Assembly: GCF_963580165.1 (NCBI RefSeq)
Contig: NZ_CAUZLM010000006.1
Location: 31,793-95,792 of the forward strand
Origin: Fructobacillus evanidus
GTDB taxonomy: Bacteria > Bacillota > Bacilli > Lactobacillales > Lactobacillaceae
DNA length: 64,000 bases
Direction: 5' to 3'
The first letter of the stretch is position 1. Every line of letters begins with the position of its first letter. The notes below the pieces were generated by a model, which was not told where the DNA came from, ran no database searches, and saw only the letters and a list, made by a program, of their open reading frames with translations. This document shows, in pieces, positions 38,335 to 46,999 of the stretch. Made by a program: the position numbers and the translations under genes.

Positions 38335-39798
38335 ATGAAGAAGATAACAAAGTGGTTGCAACAAGCATTCATCACGATCACTGTTTTGGTCGTCGCCGGA
38401 TTAGGCATGACCCAAGTGGCCCACGCTGATGATGGCTTGCAAAAGATTAAAAAAGCGGGTGTGATGAAGGTAGCGATTTCGCCGGATTACCCACCATACG
38501 AATTTCAGATGAATAAAAACGGCACTTCAACTGATGTTGGAATGGACGTTGACATCGTTAAGCAGATTGCCAAGGACCTGGGCGTGAAATTAGAAATCAA
38601 GAACATGGACTTTAGTTCCGTCTTGGTTGCCGTTCAAACTGGCAAAGTTGACATGGCCATTGGAGGAATCAACCCAACCGACGAACGTCGTCAAAGCGTT
38701 GATTTTTCAAAGATTTACTACAACGGTGGTCAAAGCTTCTTGATTAGCAAGACAAACGCTTCAAAGTATAAGACTGCTAGTGATTTGCAGGGAACTAAGA
38801 TTGGTGCCCAAACCGGAACCTTGCAATACGACTTGGCACAACAAAAGATTTCAGGCGCTACGGTTGTTGGAATGGACAAGACGCCGAACCTGATTTTCGC
38901 CTTGAAGACGAACAAGGTTGCAGCCGTTGGAGTTGAAAAGCCGGTGGCCCAGGCTTATGTTGCGAACGACAAAGATTTGAAGATGATTGATTCTGGCTAC
39001 AAGTTGGACATCAACCAAACCGGTGCAGCAATTGCCTTTGCTAAGGGCAACCCCGAATTGGTAGCAGCAGTCAACAAGTCAATCGATAAGATTGAAGATC
39101 ATGGCTGGATTAAGACTTACTTGAAGAACGCCGGTAAGAACATGTCCGAAAATACGGTGGACACGTCAATGCTTCGCTACTGGCACTACTTCTACAGTGG
39201 TTTCTTAAACACCACCTTAATTGCTTTCGTTTCAGTTGCCTTTGGAATTATCTTAGGAATTATCTTGGCCTTGATGAAGATGTCAAAGTTTAAGATCTTG
39301 AGTTGGCCAGCAATTTCTTACATCGAAATTGTCCGGGGAACACCAATGATGGTTCAAATTCTCTTAGTTTACTTTGGTCTTGGCGCTTTGATTAACATCC
39401 CAGCCTTGACGGCTGGTATCATCGCCGTTTCCTTGAACTCAGGTGCTTATGTTGCTGAAATTATCCGTGGTGGTATTACCTCATTGGATAAGGGACAAAA
39501 GGAAGCTGCCAAGAGTCTTGGCTTGAACCAAAAAGACACGATGCGCTTTGTGATTTTGCCACAGGCCTTTAAGAACATTTGGCCAGCGTTGGGTAACGAA
39601 TTTATCTCAGTTATCAAGGAAAGTTCCATTGTTTCGATTATCGGTGTGACTGATTTGGTCTACGAATTGAACATCGTCCGTGCTGACACTTATCGTGGTA
39701 TCGCACCAATCGTGGTTGTCATGGTGATTTACTTCTTGATGACCTTTATCTTGACACGGGGCTTGAACTACTTAGAAGGGAAGATGAACCATGACTAA
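38335..39798 (+). CDS. Amino-acid ABC transporter, fused substrate-binding protein and permease
   Basis: 487 residues. Order: signal peptide (about 1-31, ending A-H-A), a periplasmic-type binding domain SBP_bac_3 (about 37-270: I-S-P-D-Y-P-P-Y-E-F, G-M-D-V-D-I-V, I-G-G-I-N-P-T-D-E-R), then a HisM/GlnP-type permease (about 280-485). The permease carries the EAA-type loop E-A-A-K-S-L-G-L-N. This fused layout is common in Lactobacillales polar amino-acid importers. The T-box in front shows the cargo is an amino acid; its identity depends on the specifier. The ATPase overlaps the 3' end by 8 bases. Confidence 0.9.
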   Translation: MKKITKWLQQAFITITVLVVAGLGMTQVAHADDGLQKIKKAGVMKVAISPDYPPYEFQMNKNGTSTDVGMDVDIVKQIAKDLGVKLEIKNMDFSSVLVAVQTGKVDMAIGGINPTDERRQSVDFSKIYYNGGQSFLISKTNASKYKTASDLQGTKIGAQTGTLQYDLAQQKISGATVVGMDKTPNLIFALKTNKVAAVGVEKPVAQAYVANDKDLKMIDSGYKLDINQTGAAIAFAKGNPELVAAVNKSIDKIEDHGWIKTYLKNAGKNMSENTVDTSMLRYWHYFYSGFLNTTLIAFVSVAFGIILGIILALMKMSKFKILSWPAISYIEIVRGTPMMVQILLVYFGLGALINIPALTAGIIAVSLNSGAYVAEIIRGGITSLDKGQKEAAKSLGLNQKDTMRFVILPQAFKNIWPALGNEFISVIKESSIVSIIGVTDLVYELNIVRADTYRGIAPIVVVMVIYFLMTFILTRGLNYLEGKMNHD

Positions 39799-40534
39799 TC
39801 CATTAATTTCTGTAAAACATCTCAAAAAAGACTTCGGTGGCAATGAAGTTCTCAAAGACATTAACGGCGACATTGATGCCGGCCAGGTGGTCTGCATCAT
39901 CGGCCCTTCCGGTTCTGGTAAGAGTACTTTGCTCCGCTGCATTAACCAGCTGGAACGTCCAACCAGCGGTGTTGTTGATTTCAACGGTGTTGATTTAGCT
40001 CAACAAACTGACCAGGAATTGGCCAAGTTGGGTGAACAAATCGGCATGGTTTTCCAAAGCTTTAACCTCTTCCCTAATATGTCGGTTTTGGCTAATTTGA
40101 AATTAGCACCAATGCGAGTGAAGGGCATGTCCGACGAAGAAGCGACTGCTGTGGCCATGAAATACCTAACCAGTGTTGGTTTGGCTGATAAGGCTGATGC
40201 CTTCCCAAACAGCTTGTCTGGTGGGCAGAAGCAACGTGTGGCCATCGCTCGTGCTTTGGCAATGCAGCCTAAGGTTTTGTTCTTTGATGAACCAACTTCA
40301 GCTTTGGATCCCGAAAATGTCGGTGAAGTTCTAAAAGTCATGAAGTCATTGGCCGACGGTAATATGACCATGGTGGTCGTGACCCACGAAATGCACTTCG
40401 CTAAGCAGGTCGCCGATGAAATCTGGTTTATGGCCGATGGTGTGATTCAGGAAAAGAATACACCGGATGCACTGTTTGACCATCCACAAAATCCAAAGAC
40501 CCAGGACTTTATTAGTAAGGTTTTGGTGGACTAA
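39791..40534 (+). CDS. Amino-acid ABC transporter ATPase (GlnQ-like)
   Basis: 247 residues, starting inside the permease end at ATGACTAA. Motifs: Walker A GPSGSGKST, Q-loop M-V-F-Q-S-F-N-L-F, signature SLSGGQKQRVAIARAL, Walker B VLFFDEPTSALDPE, and H-loop VVVTHEM. These are the standard polar amino-acid importer signatures (PF00005, GlnQ/HisP type). It powers the fused binding-permease protein encoded immediately upstream and shares its T-box control. Confidence 0.93.
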   Translation: MTNPLISVKHLKKDFGGNEVLKDINGDIDAGQVVCIIGPSGSGKSTLLRCINQLERPTSGVVDFNGVDLAQQTDQELAKLGEQIGMVFQSFNLFPNMSVLANLKLAPMRVKGMSDEEATAVAMKYLTSVGLADKADAFPNSLSGGQKQRVAIARALAMQPKVLFFDEPTSALDPENVGEVLKVMKSLADGNMTMVVVTHEMHFAKQVADEIWFMADGVIQEKNTPDALFDHPQNPKTQDFISKVLVD

Positions 40535-40672
40535 GTAGAAGTTGTCAATGACAGCGACGAAATATCAGCGCATAGAATGCGTGTGGCTGTTATATAGAAG
40601 AAAACGTTGCGAAATTTGCGCAGTTATCCCAATAAACAAGTGAATTTGATTGAAAAATAGAGGAGAAACAAC

Positions 40673-41887
40673 ATGACAAAGAAAATTGTATTGGCATATT
40701 CAGGTGGATTAGATACTTCTGTGGCCATTCCATGGTTGATTGATAAGGGTTATGAAGTTATCGCCGTTGTCTTGGATGTTGGCCAAGGCGGTAAGGATTT
40801 GGATGAAATCCAAAAGAAGGGTCTCCAAGTTGGTGCAGCTCAATCAATCGTTGTTGATGGTAAGGAAGAATTCGCCAACGAATACGTCGCACCAGTTATC
40901 AAGGCCAACGCCTTGTATGAAGGCGCCTATCCTTTGGTTTCAGCCCTTTCACGGCCATTGATTATTAAGAAATTAGTTGAGATTGCTCATGAAAACGGAG
41001 CAGACGCGATTGCCCACGGTTCAACTGGTAAGGGAAATGATCAGGTCCGTTTCGAAGCTGCCATCCACGCCTTGGATCCTGATTTGGCCATCGAAGCCCC
41101 AATCCGTGACTTCCACTGGTCACGTGAAGAAGAAATCGACTACGCCAAGGACCACAACGTCCCAGTGCCAATTGGTAAGCAATCACCATACTCAATTGAT
41201 GCCAACTTGTGGGGCCGTGCTAACGAAGCCGGTATCCTCGAAGATCCTTGGAACATCGCACCCGATGATGCTTGGGGTATGACGGTTGCGCCAGAAGACG
41301 CACCGGAAGAAGCAACATTCTTGGACTTGACCTTTGAAGAAGGTTTGCCAGTTGCTCTTGATGGCGAAAAGATGACCTTGGCTCAGTTAATTGTCAAGTT
41401 AAATCAGATTGCCGGTGCCAATGGAATTGGTCGGATTGACAAGATTGAAAACCGTTTGGTTGGCATTAAGTCTCGTGAAGTTTATGAAGCGCCAGCCGCA
41501 GCCGTGATTATGGCTGCCCACAAGGACTTGGAAGACTTGACGTTGGAGCGTGACGTTGCGCATTACAAGCCTTTGTTGGAACAGAAGGTGACGGACCTGA
41601 TTTACAATGCTTTGTGGATTACGCCACTCTTTGATGCCTTGCAGGCCTTCATGAACCAGACACAACAGGTTGTGAACGGGACAGTCAAGATGAAGTTGTA
41701 CAAGGGTCAAGCCGTTGCCGTTGCGCGGAAGTCTGAGGAAAACTCACTGTATAACAAGAACTTAGCCACCTATACGGCAGCCGACAGCTTTGATCAAGTC
41801 GCTGCTGGTGGATTTATTAAGTTGTGGTCATTGCCAAGCATGGTCTTTGAGCAAGTGAACCACGTCCATTCAGAACAAAAGAAATAG
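40673..41887 (+). CDS. argG: Argininosuccinate synthase
   Basis: 404 residues, typical for the family, with GAGGAGA nine bases before the ATG. The N-terminal ATP-pyrophosphatase loop is YSGGLDTS (residues 9-16). Other conserved stretches are H-G-S-T-G-K-G-N-D-Q-V-R-F, S-P-Y-S-I-D-A-N-L-W-G-R and N-R-L-V-G-I-K-S-R-E. It joins citrulline and aspartate using ATP, the penultimate step to arginine. argH follows after 11 bases. The 138-base gap before argG has no terminator after the transporter ATPase, so some read-through from the T-box operon is possible; I see no strong promoter there. Confidence 0.96.
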   Translation: MTKKIVLAYSGGLDTSVAIPWLIDKGYEVIAVVLDVGQGGKDLDEIQKKGLQVGAAQSIVVDGKEEFANEYVAPVIKANALYEGAYPLVSALSRPLIIKKLVEIAHENGADAIAHGSTGKGNDQVRFEAAIHALDPDLAIEAPIRDFHWSREEEIDYAKDHNVPVPIGKQSPYSIDANLWGRANEAGILEDPWNIAPDDAWGMTVAPEDAPEEATFLDLTFEEGLPVALDGEKMTLAQLIVKLNQIAGANGIGRIDKIENRLVGIKSREVYEAPAAAVIMAAHKDLEDLTLERDVAHYKPLLEQKVTDLIYNALWITPLFDALQAFMNQTQQVVNGTVKMKLYKGQAVAVARKSEENSLYNKNLATYTAADSFDQVAAGGFIKLWSLPSMVFEQVNHVHSEQKK

Positions 41888-41898
41888 GAGAAAATCAA

Positions 41899-43281
41899 AT
41901 GTCCGATAAATTATGGGGTGGCCGGTTTACCGGCAAAGCAGCAGAATGGGTCGATGAATTTGGCGCCTCAATCGGCTTTGATTACCGGTTGGCAGAAGAA
42001 GACCTGGAAGGCTCATTGGCCCACGTGAAAATGTTAGGCCAGCAAGGCATTATTTCAATTGATGAGGCTAAACAAATCAGTGCCGGTTTGCACGATATTC
42101 AGGCTGATTTGGCTGCTGGCAAGGTGGAATTTTCCGTTGCCAATGAGGATATCCACTTGAATATCGAGTCCTTGTTGACGAAAAAGATTGGTCCGGTCGC
42201 GGGCAAGCTGCATACCGGTCGGTCACGGAATGACCAGGTGGCGACTGACTTTCACTTGTGGGTGAAGCACCGCTTACCGGCGGTTAAGGAAGCCATCACT
42301 GAATTGCAGCAGACCCTCCTTGACCTAGCCGAGAAGCACGCGGATGTGATTATGCCGGGCTATACGCACATGCAACACGCCCAGCCAATTAGCTATGGTC
42401 ACTACCTGCTGGCCTACTTCGAAATGTTCCAACGTGACTTTGAACGGTTCGAATTTAACGAAAAACATACGAACATGCTTCCATTGGGTGCTGCTGCCCT
42501 GGCGGGCACGACCTTCCCAATTGACCGCCAACTAGTCGCTGACGAGTTGGGGTTTGACGCCATCTACCACAATAGTTTGGATGCCGTTTCGGACCGGGAT
42601 TTCGCCCTCGAATTCCTCTCGAATGCCTCGATTTTGATGGTGCATTTGTCCCGGATGGCGGAAGAACTGATTTTGTGGGGGACCTACGAGTTCAATTACA
42701 TTGAACTTTCGGACAACTTCTCAACCGGATCATCGATTATGCCCCAAAAGAAGAATGCCGACTTTGCCGAACTTGTTCGGGGCAAAACCGGGCACGTCTT
42801 TGGGAGCTTGATGGGCTTGTTGACGGTCATGAAGGGCTTGCCACTGGCCTACAATAAGGATATGCAGGAAGATAAGGCGGCCACCTTCGAGGTGATGGAT
42901 ACCATCTTGGCCTCCGTGAAGGTCTTTACGGGGATGTTATCAACGATGACAGTTCACGCTGACCGGATGGAAGCTGCCACGAAGGACGACTTTTCCAACG
43001 CCACCGAATTGGCTGACTACTTGGCCACGAAGGGGGTGCCATTCCGTCAGGCCCATGCTGTTGTTGGCGAATTGGTGTTGAAGGGCATCCAAACGGGGCA
43101 AACACTCAATGAGATGTCTTTGGCTGACCTTCAGGCAGCCGATAGCCATATTGAAGAAGATGTTTACGAAGAGTTGACCTCCAAGGCGGCCGTTAACCGT
43201 CGGACATCACTTGGTGGCACGGCTGTCGAAAATGTCCTCAAGGAAATCAGCCGTGGACAAGATATCGTGAATGCGCATTAA
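41899..43281 (+). CDS. argH: Argininosuccinate lyase
   Basis: 460 residues, with AGGAGAA before the ATG. The N-terminus L-W-G-G-R-F-T-G and the fumarase-superfamily signature GSSIMPQKKNAD (about residues 275-286) identify it. Also visible are H-T-G-R-S-R-N-D-Q and G-Y-T-H-M-Q-H-A-Q-P. It splits argininosuccinate to arginine and fumarate. It is co-transcribed with argG and terminated at 43420. Confidence 0.96.
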   Translation: MSDKLWGGRFTGKAAEWVDEFGASIGFDYRLAEEDLEGSLAHVKMLGQQGIISIDEAKQISAGLHDIQADLAAGKVEFSVANEDIHLNIESLLTKKIGPVAGKLHTGRSRNDQVATDFHLWVKHRLPAVKEAITELQQTLLDLAEKHADVIMPGYTHMQHAQPISYGHYLLAYFEMFQRDFERFEFNEKHTNMLPLGAAALAGTTFPIDRQLVADELGFDAIYHNSLDAVSDRDFALEFLSNASILMVHLSRMAEELILWGTYEFNYIELSDNFSTGSSIMPQKKNADFAELVRGKTGHVFGSLMGLLTVMKGLPLAYNKDMQEDKAATFEVMDTILASVKVFTGMLSTMTVHADRMEAATKDDFSNATELADYLATKGVPFRQAHAVVGELVLKGIQTGQTLNEMSLADLQAADSHIEEDVYEELTSKAAVNRRTSLGGTAVENVLKEISRGQDIVNAH

Positions 43282-43297
43282 AAATTTGGACTATTGG

Positions 43298-43345
43298 TGC
43301 TCAGCATTCAAGCCCCCGAAAAAATGAGTTAATCAATGCTGAGCA
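43298..43345. repeat. Inverted repeat downstream of argH
   Basis: TGCTCAGCATT at 43298-43308 and AATGCTGAGCA at 43335-43345 are exact reverse complements with a 26-base loop and no T-run. Possible transcript-stabilising stem or small mobile-element relic. The remaining sequence to 43697 has one terminator and AT-rich promoter-like DNA only. Confidence 0.6.
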
Positions 43346-43418
43346 TCTAAGGCGAAAAATTTAACTGGCTGATACGAGGTCATCTAAGAAGTTGGGCACA
43401 AAAATCAGCAATTTTCTC

Positions 43419-43457
43419 AAAAAGAGTTTAGAATAGGAATGTTCTAAACTCTTTTTG
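43419..43457 (+). terminator. Terminator of the arg operon
   Basis: AAAAGAGTTTAGAA pairs exactly with TTCTAAACTCTTTT over an 8-base loop and ends in T. Confidence 0.88.
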
Positions 43458-43697
43458 TTATGGATGAAACATTTTGATGAAAAAGGTGAGTTTGAACAGA
43501 AAAAAACGGTGAAGAAATTGGCCAATTAGGGAGAAAAAGCAATATATTCAACAAATTTGCAATGCTGATTTCTAAGATGAAATATTGATTTTAGTGGCTT
43601 TTTACTGGTTGAAACACTATAATTAATCTCGTGATTAAATTTAGATTTTTATTTCGTTACAAAAACGACAATAAGCAATGAAGGTTGAGAGGGAGAG

Positions 43698-44069
43698 ATG
43701 AAAGTACGATACTTTTTGGAGGGAATCGTGAGCGTACTGTTAGTTGCATCGGCTGTTTATAGCTTGATGCCAAACATTGAGCACGTTCATGATTATCAGG
43801 TCGATCAGAAAAAGATGACTTATAACGGTCGAATGGAAGACCACAAGTTTAGCGGCGAGGGAACGTTAACTTTTGCAGATCAAACAAAGTACCAGGGTGG
43901 ATTCCAGGACGGTCAATTTAACGGTCAAGGGAAATTTACTTCCAATAAAAGTTGGGTTTATCAGGGTGGCTTTAAAGATGGCGCTCCCGAGGGCCCAGGT
44001 AAGTTAACCATTGATGGGCAGACATACCGAGAAACTTTTAAGAAGGGACAACTGGTCAATGCGCATTAA
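43698..44069 (+). CDS. MORN-repeat membrane-anchored protein
   Basis: 123 residues. A signal-anchor helix (about 6-25) is followed by at least three MORN repeats: Y-N-G-R-M-E-D-H-K-F-S-G-E-G, Y-Q-G-G-F-Q-D-G-Q-F-N-G-Q-G and Y-Q-G-G-F-K-D-G-A-P-E-G-P-G. The RBS is GAGAGGGAGAG. Its 3' end overlaps the acyltransferase start by 11 bases, so the two are translationally coupled and probably work together at the envelope. The role is unproven. Confidence 0.85.
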   Translation: MKVRYFLEGIVSVLLVASAVYSLMPNIEHVHDYQVDQKKMTYNGRMEDHKFSGEGTLTFADQTKYQGGFQDGQFNGQGKFTSNKSWVYQGGFKDGAPEGPGKLTIDGQTYRETFKKGQLVNAH

Positions 44070-45903
44070 ATGGTTTAGCTTCATTCGAATTGTTGGTTTG
44101 ATATCTGTTCTGACCTATCATTTTTACCGTAACTCCTATCCGGGTGGTTTCATCGGGGTGGATGTCTTCTTTACCTTCTCTGGTTTTTTGATTACCGCCT
44201 TAATGATTGACGAATTTGCTCGGAGTAATCGTTTCTGTCTACTGGCCTTTTATCGCCGCCGCTTCTATCGGATTGTGCCACCGTTGGTCATTTCGATTTT
44301 GGTTGTGGTGCCACTGACGTATTTAGTTAGCCCGGACTACATTACGGGCTTGGGAAAGCAAATTACTGCTGCGCTTGGTTTTGTGACGAACTACTTTGAG
44401 ATTTTAAGTGGTGGTAGCTACGAAACGAAATTTATTCCACACCTGTTTATCCACACGTGGTCATTGGCTGTTGAAATGCATTTTTACCTTGTTTGGGGTT
44501 TGATTGCCTTTTTGATTGCTAAAATCATTGGTAAAAAGCAAAATGAAGACGGGGCAACGCGGGTAGCGAATTTTAAAATTGCGATTTTCTTGTTATCGAT
44601 GGTCTTCTTGGTGGCGAGTGCAACTTTGATGGCGGTGAAAAGCCGTGGTTTAACGGACTATTCGCCCGTCTATTTTGATAGCTTGACTCACCTCTTCCCA
44701 TTCTTCTTGGGTGCGGCGGTGGCCACTCTGACTGGGATTAAGAGTATTTCTCGGCCGTTCGAGGGCTTGATTCGCCATACCAATCGTTGGTTGATTGTTG
44801 CCTTAATGGCCCTTTCATTTGCTGGTATCTTTGCCCTTGGCTTTAAGATGGACTTTGATAGCCGGGCTACCTATACGGGTGGCATTCTGCTCGCTAGTAT
44901 TTTGGCCAGCTTGGCCATTGTTCTCGCCCGGATGCTCCATGACCACACGCCAAATATTGACGAACCAAAGTGGGCAACCTTTATTGCTGCGACGAGTTAT
45001 AGCATGTACCTCTACCATTGGCCACTCTTTGTTATCTTTTCTCAAGTGACCAATACCAACTTAGCCGTCGCGCTGACGATTGCAGTCGGCTTGCCATGTT
45101 CCGCTTTGTCTTACTACGTCATTGAACCAGCAATTGCCGGTAAAGAGACGAAGATGGACGACCGCCTGCTACATAGTAAGGCGTTGAAGGGTCTCTTGGT
45201 TCTGGTAACGATTTTGCTGGTGGCGGTGACAGGTTATACCGTCAAGAAGGCACCTAATTTGACACAGCTGGAAAATCGGTTGTGGCTAGGCGGCCTAGAG
45301 CAGTCAAAGGATCAGATGAGCACCTATAAGGATGTCATGGTCGACGCTCATATTGTCAGCGTTAACGGCTACACACCGGTTGATAAAATTCCTGCTGGTG
45401 TCTCAATTATTGGTGATAGTGTTACTGCCGGTGCCCGTGATTACCTGTTGAGTCACATTCCCGATAGTACAGTTGACGCCCAGGCGAACCGGTCAATGGA
45501 TTTGGCCTATACAACGATTATTGCCGCGCAAAAAAACCACGTATTGCGGAAAAATGTGGTTCTCTGTATCGGAACAAATGCCCACAATGGCAGTGAGCAG
45601 CAGTTGATGCGCTTGATTAATGACCTTGAGCCAGGCCATCACTTAATTTTGATGACGCCGTATGATCGTCGGGCAAATCCAACTTGGAATTCATCCAAGT
45701 TTGCTGATTTCGAACGAGCAACCGCACCGCACTATGATTTCATTTCATTGACGGACTGGCAAAAGGTAGCCGGTGAACACCCTGAAGTCTTTAACGGGAC
45801 TGATGGCGTTCACTTCGTTGGTCGCCAAAGCGGTAACATCATTTATACACAGGCGATTGACGAAGGTCTTGCCGCTGTCAAGGACAAGCCGGTTAAAAAG
45901 TAA
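44059..45903 (+). CDS. OatA-like acyltransferase with SGNH domain
   Basis: I chose ATG 44059 (begins M-R-I-K-W-F), overlapping the MORN gene, over the longer frame from 44011 because the protein then starts directly at the family motif. 614 residues. The N-terminal acyltransferase_3 domain has about ten membrane helices, with L-T-Y-H-F and G-F-I-G-V-D-V-F-F-T-F-S-G-F. The C-terminal extracellular SGNH hydrolase domain (about 440-610) has the Ser block I-I-G-D-S-V-T-A-G, G-T-N-A-H-N-G, and the D-G-V-H-F Asp/His block. Such proteins O-acetylate peptidoglycan (lysozyme resistance) or other wall polymers. Which acceptor is used here cannot be told. Confidence 0.88.
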   Translation: MRIKWFSFIRIVGLISVLTYHFYRNSYPGGFIGVDVFFTFSGFLITALMIDEFARSNRFCLLAFYRRRFYRIVPPLVISILVVVPLTYLVSPDYITGLGKQITAALGFVTNYFEILSGGSYETKFIPHLFIHTWSLAVEMHFYLVWGLIAFLIAKIIGKKQNEDGATRVANFKIAIFLLSMVFLVASATLMAVKSRGLTDYSPVYFDSLTHLFPFFLGAAVATLTGIKSISRPFEGLIRHTNRWLIVALMALSFAGIFALGFKMDFDSRATYTGGILLASILASLAIVLARMLHDHTPNIDEPKWATFIAATSYSMYLYHWPLFVIFSQVTNTNLAVALTIAVGLPCSALSYYVIEPAIAGKETKMDDRLLHSKALKGLLVLVTILLVAVTGYTVKKAPNLTQLENRLWLGGLEQSKDQMSTYKDVMVDAHIVSVNGYTPVDKIPAGVSIIGDSVTAGARDYLLSHIPDSTVDAQANRSMDLAYTTIIAAQKNHVLRKNVVLCIGTNAHNGSEQQLMRLINDLEPGHHLILMTPYDRRANPTWNSSKFADFERATAPHYDFISLTDWQKVAGEHPEVFNGTDGVHFVGRQSGNIIYTQAIDEGLAAVKDKPVKK

Positions 45904-46016
45904 CTCAAAAATGGTTGGTTCTGAACAGCATACCAGTGATAAACAGGGCGCCCTAGCATGAGTGCTTTGGTCGCTGAAAGCTGAAAGTAACCAGTAGTTA
46001 CTTGCTGGCAAATAAA

Positions 46017-46082
46017 AAAACACCGAACAGACTCGTTCGGTGTTCATCAGAGTGAAGGATTTCGTCCTTCGCTCTTTTTATT
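46017..46082. terminator. Pair of convergent terminators
   Basis: AACACCGAAC (46019-46028) pairs with GTTCGGTGTT (46035-46044) and has its T-run on the minus strand, ending the solute-binding gene. A second stem, AGAGTGAAGGA with TCCTTCGCTCT, has its T-run on the plus strand and ends the acyltransferase gene. Confidence 0.85.
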
Positions 46083-46091
46083 TGCTGATTT

Positions 46092-46997
46092 TTACTTGGC
46101 AACAATCTCTTGGACTTGCTTCAATTCACTGAGCTTCCAGTCAACGTAAGAAGTCTTTTCAGGTGAAGTTTCCGTCACCTTGACGATTGGGATATTGTTG
46201 TCCTTGGCCAACTTGACGATCTTATCAACTGTGCCACCCGTGGTTTGCGTGTTGTAAACCAAAAAGGCGAGTTCATGGTTCTTGATCTTGTTTTGAATGT
46301 CAGTCAAGACGGCTGGTGAAGGGTCGTTTCCTTCTTCAATGGCTTCGGCGAAATCAGTTCCGACCACGTTGGCGCCCAAGGCGTCTAACATGTATTCGTA
46401 AACTGGTTCGGTTTCCATGACTTCCTTACCGGCGACTTCTGATTTCAATTCGGCAATCTTGTCGGTTACTGGCTTCAGCTTTGTAGCGTAGGCCTGTGCG
46501 TTGGCTTCGTAATCGGCCTTGTGCTTTGGATCTTTCTTGCTGAGCGTGTCAGCTAATCCTTGGGCGGCCTTAATCATGTTTTCTGGATCATTCCACAAGT
46601 GAGGGTTTGAACCAGACTTTTTGTTCAAAATATCGTTACCAACATAGAGCACTTGGGTTGACTTCGATGTCTTGGCTAATTTCTGCAACCAAGCATCGTA
46701 GCCCAAACCGTTCCCAAAGGCGATGTCCGCCTTGGCAACCTTTTTGGCAACTGCATTGGTTGGTTCATAATCTTCTGGTGAAATGGACTGCTTGGTAATA
46801 ATGGCTGAAACATCAGCATGGTTGCCGGCAACCGTCTTGGCCAATTCGGCGTAGACATTGGTTGAAGCGACAATAGTTAATTTATCAGATTTTTTGTCAT
46901 CTTTTTGACTGTTGCTTTGAAAAGCAACTAATCCACCAACGACGGCCAAAATCAGTACTAAGATTGTGACCACGATGGTTGTTTTCTTCTTTTGCAT
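46092..46997 (-). CDS. Metal-type ABC transporter substrate-binding protein (ZnuA family)
   Basis: About 301 residues. Three ATGs lie in a row; only the third (46997) has proper spacing from GGAGG, so I start there. The N-terminal helix (about 5-27) has no lipobox Cys, so it is a membrane anchor rather than a lipoprotein signal. The fold is the cluster A-I metal-binding type (I-V-A-S-T-N-V-Y-A-E, S-P-E-D-Y-E-P-T, N-P-H-L-W-N-D-P). Two usual His ligands appear replaced (E-D-Y-E-P-T for H-x-Y-E-P; T-E-P-V-Y-E-Y-M for an H-x-A-F type), as in the TEP/Y-N-T-Q subfamily. No permease or ATPase is nearby. It overlaps the LysR gene by ATGA. Confidence 0.82.
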   Translation of the reverse strand: MQKKKTTIVVTILVLILAVVGGLVAFQSNSQKDDKKSDKLTIVASTNVYAELAKTVAGNHADVSAIITKQSISPEDYEPTNAVAKKVAKADIAFGNGLGYDAWLQKLAKTSKSTQVLYVGNDILNKKSGSNPHLWNDPENMIKAAQGLADTLSKKDPKHKADYEANAQAYATKLKPVTDKIAELKSEVAGKEVMETEPVYEYMLDALGANVVGTDFAEAIEEGNDPSPAVLTDIQNKIKNHELAFLVYNTQTTGGTVDKIVKLAKDNNIPIVKVTETSPEKTSYVDWKLSELKQVQEIVAK

Positions 46998-46999
46998 CA

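Noticed and set aside
40535..40672. Arginine-repressor (ARG box) site before argG
   Set aside because: Some AT-rich TGAAT-like sequence is present, but no convincing pair of boxes could be seen by eye.
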